Origin: a virus
Strand: one strand, 5' to 3'
DNA: 37,125 bases
Virus record (IMG/VR): IMGVR_UViG_3300030098_003854
Coordinates: 6,863-43,987 of that record
Shown here piece by piece: positions 32,643 to 37,125 of the stretch. The first letter of the stretch is position 1. Every line of letters begins with the position of its first letter. The notes beneath the pieces were generated by a model. The model had not been told where the DNA came from and did no database searches. It was given only the letters and a program-made list of their open reading frames with translations. The position numbers and the translations under genes are program-made.

Positions 32643-32702
32643 TTACTTTTGTAAAGCCTGATCGCCTGCTTGACGAGCCTCCTGAAGTATTTTACTCTTC
32701 AT
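32643..32702 (-). CDS. Possible 19-residue micropeptide gene
   Basis: On the minus strand an ATG overlaps the TGA of the preceding gene (ATGA) and has AGGAG seven bases upstream, a better ribosome site than many genes here. It encodes MKSKILQEARQAGDQALQK, which would be an amphipathic basic helix, and ends 14 bases before the lipoprotein ATG. It could be a real micropeptide, a coupling leader for the lipoprotein, or chance. Confidence 0.35.
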   Translation of the reverse strand: MKSKILQEARQAGDQALQK

Positions 32703-33937
32703 TTGGGGACTCCTGCTCCAAATTTATCATCATCATTTGCTGCCTTTCGTGAGATTCGATGACCTATTGCCTTTAGCAAGTCTTTACGAAGTGTATCGTT
32801 TATAGGCGTGCCTTTTTTAGATAAGTTGTTCATATCACCTATAGTAACGCCTACAGGGGGCGTTTGATCGGAAGACTGTCTCTGACGCGTGGTTCGCGGC
32901 AGGGCTTTAAGGGGAGACCGTATCCGCTTGTTGCTTGGCGGTATTAACTTATTGAAATCTCTCTCCGCAGCCCTCTGTCCCCTAGCTTGCCTCATTCTGG
33001 AGACTTTCTTCCCAAGTGAGTATCCTGCCTTATCTATCGCTGGTTTAGCAAACGCACCAACCTTATCCGCTGTGTAATCGGCTGCTTTTCTAAGACCTCC
33101 CAAACCTTGACGAAGTCTGGTCCCTAGCCTCGTCCCAATTGGCGTATCGCCGCTTAAGCCCTTGTAGAAGTTTTTAGCTCCTTGGTAGCTACCCCTTGCA
33201 ACATCCGTAGCTACTCTAGCACCAGCGTCGTAAACACCACGGCCAATACCCTTAGCTAATTTAGATCCGGCATCATATATGCCTCTTTTCAAACCCGATC
33301 TAAAGGAGGGTCTAGCTGGAATTTTAATCGCAGCAGGGTTGACCTTTTCATCAAACCTTCGTATGACAATCTCTTCGAAGTCTTCGGCAGACTCATTAAG
33401 GGGGTTGTTAATTTCTTCAAAAATAATAGGGGTCAAGACACTCTCCATGAAGAGAGCATCGTCGATCATTTCGTCTGTTATCTGGTCAATACTATCAATC
33501 GCACACTCTAAAAGACTTGCAACTCTATCATTTCGACCTTCAAGAAATAGCTCAAAAGCTACCGCGTTGTGGATAGATTCAGACATCCTGTCAAGAGTAT
33601 TAGGGTTAACATCAGTGGAGCAATTCCACTTACGCAGAGCCTTGTTGATACGGCTATCGGGATTTCTACGAGTCTTGGCAGAGGTCAGACGTTTTTTCAT
33701 TCCACCCATACGGGCACAAAAAGATTTACGACGGTTGGCCGATTTGCTGTCCTTTTTAAGTTTTGAGGGCTCTGTAGTCACAGCAGTTTTAAGTTTGGAC
33801 CCAGGGTTAGCAGCCCTGTAGCGTTTTACGCCTTTGGACGTGAGTCCACCCTCTTTGGATTTGTCCCCACTTTTGACTGAGAACTTCTTAGGCATCTTGC
33901 CTTTTTCTAATAATGCTTCCTTAAACCTACCTACCAT
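32699..33937 (-). CDS. Basic protein with DUF6321-like N-terminal domain and YDAG repeats
   Basis: 412 residues from ATG 33937 (AGGAG 12 bases upstream), or 398 from ATG 33895, which has AAAGG five bases upstream and reads MPKKFSVKSG. The N-terminal domain (about 29-106) has GGLTSKGVKRYR, SFCARMGGMKKRLTSAKTRR, DSRINKALRKWNC. I recognise this as a widespread phage module (DUF6321 in my memory) with conserved Cys74 and Cys106 and unknown function. A central acidic helical part (115-195) follows, then RGIYDAGSKLA (218-228) and RGVYDAGARVA (233-243), an internal repeat, and an Arg/Lys-rich end. A DNA-binding or packaged role is inferred from charge. It is divergent from ThyX. Confidence 0.75.
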   Translation of the reverse strand: MVGRFKEALLEKGKMPKKFSVKSGDKSKEGGLTSKGVKRYRAANPGSKLKTAVTTEPSKLKKDSKSANRRKSFCARMGGMKKRLTSAKTRRNPDSRINKALRKWNCSTDVNPNTLDRMSESIHNAVAFELFLEGRNDRVASLLECAIDSIDQITDEMIDDALFMESVLTPIIFEEINNPLNESAEDFEEIVIRRFDEKVNPAAIKIPARPSFRSGLKRGIYDAGSKLAKGIGRGVYDAGARVATDVARGSYQGAKNFYKGLSGDTPIGTRLGTRLRQGLGGLRKAADYTADKVGAFAKPAIDKAGYSLGKKVSRMRQARGQRAAERDFNKLIPPSNKRIRSPLKALPRTTRQRQSSDQTPPVGVTIGDMNNLSKKGTPINDTLRKDLLKAIGHRISRKAANDDDKFGAGVPK

Positions 33938-33940
33938 AGC

Positions 33941-33946
33941 TATAAT
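33941..33946 (+). promoter_or_regulatory. Sigma-70-type -10 element TATAAT before thyX
   Basis: AGCTATAAT (33938-33946) is identical to 28511-28519 and lies in the 42-base gap between the divergent DUF6321-like gene and thyX. A start near 33953 would leave a 27-base leader before ATG 33980. No convincing -35 is seen. Confidence 0.5.
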
Positions 33947-33979
33947 GCTCCTATCCTATTTACCCGAAGAACCGACTTC

Positions 33980-34768
33980 ATGGACAATAAAATTATAGAC
34001 TTTCTTCAAGATGAAAAAAGCGGTGTAGCCCTTGTTGATCGTATGATTGCTGACTCAGCACTTAAAACAGTGAATGCAGCAAGGTGTTCCTACGACTTTC
34101 AGAAGGATGAATTTGATGAAAAAGATCAGAGACTCACTAAGTTTCTGTGGAAACATGAACACACATCTCCCTTCCGTCACAGCTACTATACATTTCAAGT
34201 GAAGCTGCCTATTTTTGTGGCACGGCAGTTGATGAAATATCAAGTTGGTTCGGGGTTTAGGTCAGTAGAGGCTGACGGAAGGGAGATATTTATTGAGGAG
34301 TTTGACCACCTGTATGATATCGACAAGGGATGCTCTTGGAATGAGGTCAGTGGCAGATATACTCAGACTTCCGATGACTACTATATTCCAGCGGAGTTGA
34401 GATCCAATCCTCCCCATGGGAACAAGCAATCATCTGGTGAGTATGAGAATCCCATGGATGAAAATACCATGGGTTACATGTATCCCGGTGAGGTGCTTGA
34501 GTATATGAATCAATTATGTACCAATGCTCTGTATACATACAATCGCATGGTAAAGAATGGTGTGGCAAAAGAGCAGGCTCGGGGTATTCTTCCACAATGC
34601 ATGTATACTAAGGCATACTGGACTCTCAGCTTGCAGAGCGTTATCTGGTTCTTACACCAACGCCTAAAGCCAGACGCTCAATATGAGATTAGAATGCTTG
34701 CTGAGGGCATCTATGAGTTGATGAAAGATGATCTTTGCAAACTAGGCATTACAAAGGAGAGTCTGTGA
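33980..34768 (+). CDS. thyX: Flavin-dependent thymidylate synthase with insertion in signature motif
   Basis: 262 residues. ThyX converts dUMP to dTMP using methylene-tetrahydrofolate, FAD and NADPH, supplying dTTP for phage DNA. FVARQLMKYQ (79-88) followed by SWNEVSGRYTQ (119-129) is the ThyX motif (normally RHR-x2-S-x-N-E-x-S-x-R-Y), but RHR reads KYQ and about 28 extra residues (around 90-117) separate the halves. PFRHSYYTF (64-72) and the C-terminal ARGILPQCMYTKAYWTLSLQSVIWFLHQRL block, including the R and Q of the substrate site, are intact. Adjacent to gp47 with a GTGA overlap, in a nucleotide/recombination operon. The annotation is firm; the insertion's effect is not known. Confidence 0.93.
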   Translation: MDNKIIDFLQDEKSGVALVDRMIADSALKTVNAARCSYDFQKDEFDEKDQRLTKFLWKHEHTSPFRHSYYTFQVKLPIFVARQLMKYQVGSGFRSVEADGREIFIEEFDHLYDIDKGCSWNEVSGRYTQTSDDYYIPAELRSNPPHGNKQSSGEYENPMDENTMGYMYPGEVLEYMNQLCTNALYTYNRMVKNGVAKEQARGILPQCMYTKAYWTLSLQSVIWFLHQRLKPDAQYEIRMLAEGIYELMKDDLCKLGITKESL

Positions 34769-35817
34769 AGAAATGCCTGATTATTGGAGATACTCATTAT
34801 GATACTAAATGCGAAGGGTATCTTGAAAGCCAAATAGAATCTACGATTAGGCTTGTTAATGAGCACAAGCCTACTCATGTTGTTTTTCTTGGCGATATTT
34901 ATCATCATCGAAAGCCTTCTCCCGATGTAATCGTAGCCACTCATAAAATGTTTCAGAAGCTGGCCCTGACTCCAGGCTTGAAATTCATGTATGTGCTCAG
35001 AGGAAACCACGATTCGCAAAATAGAAACGATGACGGGTTGACTGCGCTGGAAACACTTTGCTACCCAGGGTCGAAAGTGCGGCTTGTCCAGCAGACTTTG
35101 GTTGATACCAATCTTAAATTCTTACTAATACCACACTATGAAAATGAAGAGACGATTAAGGAGCACCTACGTAGAGGACCTGATGATAATTATATCGCTT
35201 TCGGCCATTTCAGCTATTGCCCTGATCATCTTGGCATCCGTGGCTTTGATTCTGACCTTAAGCTAGCTAACTTTGAATGCCGAACCATTCTTGGTCACAT
35301 TCATAAATACCTAGAGGACGAGCACGTAACCATTTTAGGGACTCCCTGGTCTACTAACTTTGGAGAGGCTGATAACGAGCATTACGTAGGAATTCTGGAA
35401 GAAACTCCTAGCGGCTGGGGTCCACTTAATAAATTTAAAGTGGGATTCGGACCACGCTTTTACGAGGCTCCTTACGATGCTCTTGAAGCAATGGAGGGTG
35501 AGATCTCAGATCCTAACTACTTCACTCTTCTGCGAGTAACTATTGATAAATTCTCAGAAGATCCACCTTCTCTTCTCCGCGCCGACATTGCTAATAAATT
35601 TAAAGTGGCTTATGTCGATCTAAAGTTTCAACCCGTTTATGATGATACTTTAAACGAAAGATTGTCGGGCTATGATCCTAATGTGCCTTTGACTGTAATT
35701 GATGCAGACATCATTGGTAAGTACATCGAGGAGCAATGCTCGACGATACCTAAGGATAGACTAGAGGCAGGCTTAAACCTTATCAAAGATTATGCAGATC
35801 AAGAAGATCACAGCTAA
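34765..35817 (+). CDS. gp47: Recombination nuclease subunit (T4 gp47, SbcD/Mre11-like)
   Basis: 350 residues from GTG 34765, which overlaps the ThyX stop (GTGA) and has AAGGAG six to seven bases upstream; an ATG at 34735 lies inside thyX. All metallophosphoesterase motifs are present: D9-x-H11 (GDTHYD), G43-D44 (LGDIYHHR), G80-N-H-D83, H148 (FGHFSY) and G177-H-I-H180. With gp46 it forms the Mre11/Rad50-type complex that resects DNA ends for recombination-dependent replication. The last 26 bases overlap gp46, consistent with co-expression. Confidence 0.93.
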   Translation: MKKCLIIGDTHYDTKCEGYLESQIESTIRLVNEHKPTHVVFLGDIYHHRKPSPDVIVATHKMFQKLALTPGLKFMYVLRGNHDSQNRNDDGLTALETLCYPGSKVRLVQQTLVDTNLKFLLIPHYENEETIKEHLRRGPDDNYIAFGHFSYCPDHLGIRGFDSDLKLANFECRTILGHIHKYLEDEHVTILGTPWSTNFGEADNEHYVGILEETPSGWGPLNKFKVGFGPRFYEAPYDALEAMEGEISDPNYFTLLRVTIDKFSEDPPSLLRADIANKFKVAYVDLKFQPVYDDTLNERLSGYDPNVPLTVIDADIIGKYIEEQCSTIPKDRLEAGLNLIKDYADQEDHS

Positions 35818-37125
35818 AAACTTCTACTCATTCAAACTTTTAGACTTAAACTTCTCCGACCTCGATGGCATTACCAGAGTCCTCGGTCGGAATAAAGATA
35901 GTGGAGGATCTAATGGCGCTGGCAAGAGTGTCCTGTTTGAGGCTGTAACTTGGGGGATCTACGGCACCACGATCCGCAAGTCTACTGAAGCGGCTCTAGT
36001 TAACTCTCAAACGGGCAAGGATTGCTCTGTATGCGTTAAAATCGAGAAGAAGGGTATTGGGACCATTATAATTACAAGGTCTAAAAGGCCCACTGGTTTG
36101 GACGTAGAAGTTAACGGGACCTTGATAAACAAGGCTAATGCGACACATACTCAAGAGGCATTAGAGGGATTACTTGAGAGTGATTATAAGTCTTTCCTGG
36201 CATCGGTAGTATTTGGCCAGCACTCTACGTTCACCTTTCTCGACTCGACCCCAGAAGATAAGCGCAAGATCATTAAGAACTGCTTCAATCTTGATGACAT
36301 CTTTTCAAAGCGTGCTTCCGTCAAGCAACTGAAGTCTTCATACCAGGGCGAGTTAAAAGTGATCGCAACGCTGTTAGCTAATCTTATCAACGAGAGAGAT
36401 AAGTTGCAGGTTGAAGTGCCCGATGAGAAGTATAAGCTTATGAAGCTCCCAAGCCTGGAGAAAATCTTAAAGGATGAATCTAAGATTGCTGAAAATGAGA
36501 AGCACATACGAGAGTATCAACGAGCGGTAAAGAAGGAGCGTGACCGCCTTCGTAGAATTAACGATGCGATTAAAGAAGGAGTCTACGAGGATCAAAAAGA
36601 GTGTCACGTATGTAGGAGCAAATACACCAAGTCTCAAACCAAGCAAGATGTTATCAACCTCGGCGGAGACGCGGACGAACTCGCCCATCAGATCAAAGAA
36701 AAAGAGATTCTGATTAAGGATCTAAGGGATATAAACGAGACACTAGTTCCTAAGATCTCTTCGTCTGACTGGGCAAAATATAATAAGAAAAATAAACAGA
36801 TTGAGAATGCTCAAGGCAGCATACATAGATTATCCCAAGTATCAACGCAGTTAGAGGAATACGAAGCCAAAAGGCTGGAGCTTGATTCTTTACTTGAGGT
36901 TATGAAGTTCTGGGAAATTGCCTTCTCAGAAAAGGGACTTATTCGTTACATCATTAGGAACATTTTGGATTACTTCAACTTACGATCTAACGAGTATGCT
37001 TCAATACTTACTGGTGGACAGTTCTCTTTGGAGTTCAACGACGAGTTATCAGAAACCATTTGTAACAACAACGTAGAGACCAAGTATATTTCTTTATCTG
37101 GGGGTGAGAAAAGGAAGGTCAACCT
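35792..37125 (+). CDS. gp46: Recombination ATPase (T4 gp46, SbcC/Rad50-like), 3' end outside window
   Basis: Open from ATG 35792 to the end of the window, 444 codons and still open, so the gene is cut by the edge. The Walker A loop is GGSNGAGKS (38-46). Coiled-coil arms flank a zinc-hook CHVC (271-274), and the ABC signature LSGGEKRK (435-442) lies in the last visible codons. Walker B must be beyond the window. FGQHSTFTFLDSTPEDKRKI (about 147-166) matches the Q-loop region (VVFGQ) followed by the F-L-x-x-x-P-x-x-K-R segment of SbcC/Rad50. It partners gp47, whose gene overlaps it by 26 bases. Confidence 0.93.
   Translation, partial: MQIKKITAKNFYSFKLLDLNFSDLDGITRVLGRNKDSGGSNGAGKSVLFEAVTWGIYGTTIRKSTEAALVNSQTGKDCSVCVKIEKKGIGTIIITRSKRPTGLDVEVNGTLINKANATHTQEALEGLLESDYKSFLASVVFGQHSTFTFLDSTPEDKRKIIKNCFNLDDIFSKRASVKQLKSSYQGELKVIATLLANLINERDKLQVEVPDEKYKLMKLPSLEKILKDESKIAENEKHIREYQRAVKKERDRLRRINDAIKEGVYEDQKECHVCRSKYTKSQTKQDVINLGGDADELAHQIKEKEILIKDLRDINETLVPKISSSDWAKYNKKNKQIENAQGSIHRLSQVSTQLEEYEAKRLELDSLLEVMKFWEIAFSEKGLIRYIIRNILDYFNLRSNEYASILTGGQFSLEFNDELSETICNNNVETKYISLSGGEKRKVN

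Noticed and set aside
33279-33821. 180-residue + strand open frame opposite the DUF6321-like gene
   Set aside because: The minus-strand gene contains a recognisable domain; this frame is Ser/Leu-rich antisense sequence.
1-37125. tRNA genes, CRISPR array, insertion sequence, integrase or attachment site
   Set aside because: I looked in the gaps and on both strands and saw no cloverleaf with CCA-type end, no regular direct repeats with spacers, no transposase-like frame and no recombinase.

Overview
The window is part of the genome of a tailed phage with a T4-type contractile tail (myovirus). The T4 core structural genes are recognisable by sequence: prohead protease gp21, scaffold gp22, major capsid gp23, neck gp13 and gp14, tail terminator gp15, tail sheath gp18 and tail tube gp19. 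A gp55-like late sigma factor and the gp47/gp46 (SbcD/SbcC-like) recombination pair are also present. It is not a close relative of T4. The replicative DNA polymerase is of the PolA (Pol I) family, not the T4 PolB type, and it is split over three reading frames behind a uracil-DNA-glycosylase-like domain. Several genes carry module families I associate with marine and freshwater T4-like phages. A T4-like virion with a PolA enzyme recalls the divergent 'Far-T4' lineage (for example Rhodothermus phage RM378); this is from memory and needs a phylogeny. The host is unresolved. Many genes have good Shine-Dalgarno sites, while the one lipoprotein (Cys-Glu-Lys-Lys after the signal) looks rather Bacteroidota-like.

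Layout. 1-12940, + strand: six large, tightly packed virion genes, probably baseplate, fibre or spike, including a beta-helix protein; the first is cut by the window edge. 12941-19400: head module, opened by a perfect TATAAATA late promoter and closed by a terminator behind gp23. It holds an acidic core-like protein, a small core-like protein, a basic protein, gp21, a two-pass membrane protein, two very basic proteins, gp22 and gp23. 19426-25372: neck and tail module (gp13, gp14, gp15, three small virion genes, gp18, gp19). 25441-28020: an 859-residue protein of unknown function. 27976-37125: replication, transcription and nucleotide module on both strands, with PD-(D/E)XK nuclease, small acidic-tailed protein, unknown protein, late sigma factor, split polymerase, lipoprotein, a possible 19-residue peptide, a DUF6321-like protein, ThyX, gp47 and the start of gp46.

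How it fits together. The late sigma factor would read the TATAAATA-type promoters in front of the virion genes. The gp21 protease would mature a head whose neighbouring gene products nearly all contain (I/L)-x-E sites followed by Ala or Gly, suggesting a set of cleaved and packaged internal proteins. ThyX, the polymerase, the nuclease and gp46/47 supply dTMP, replication and recombination. No tRNA, CRISPR array, insertion sequence or integrase was seen, and there is no gene-free stretch over 300 bases.
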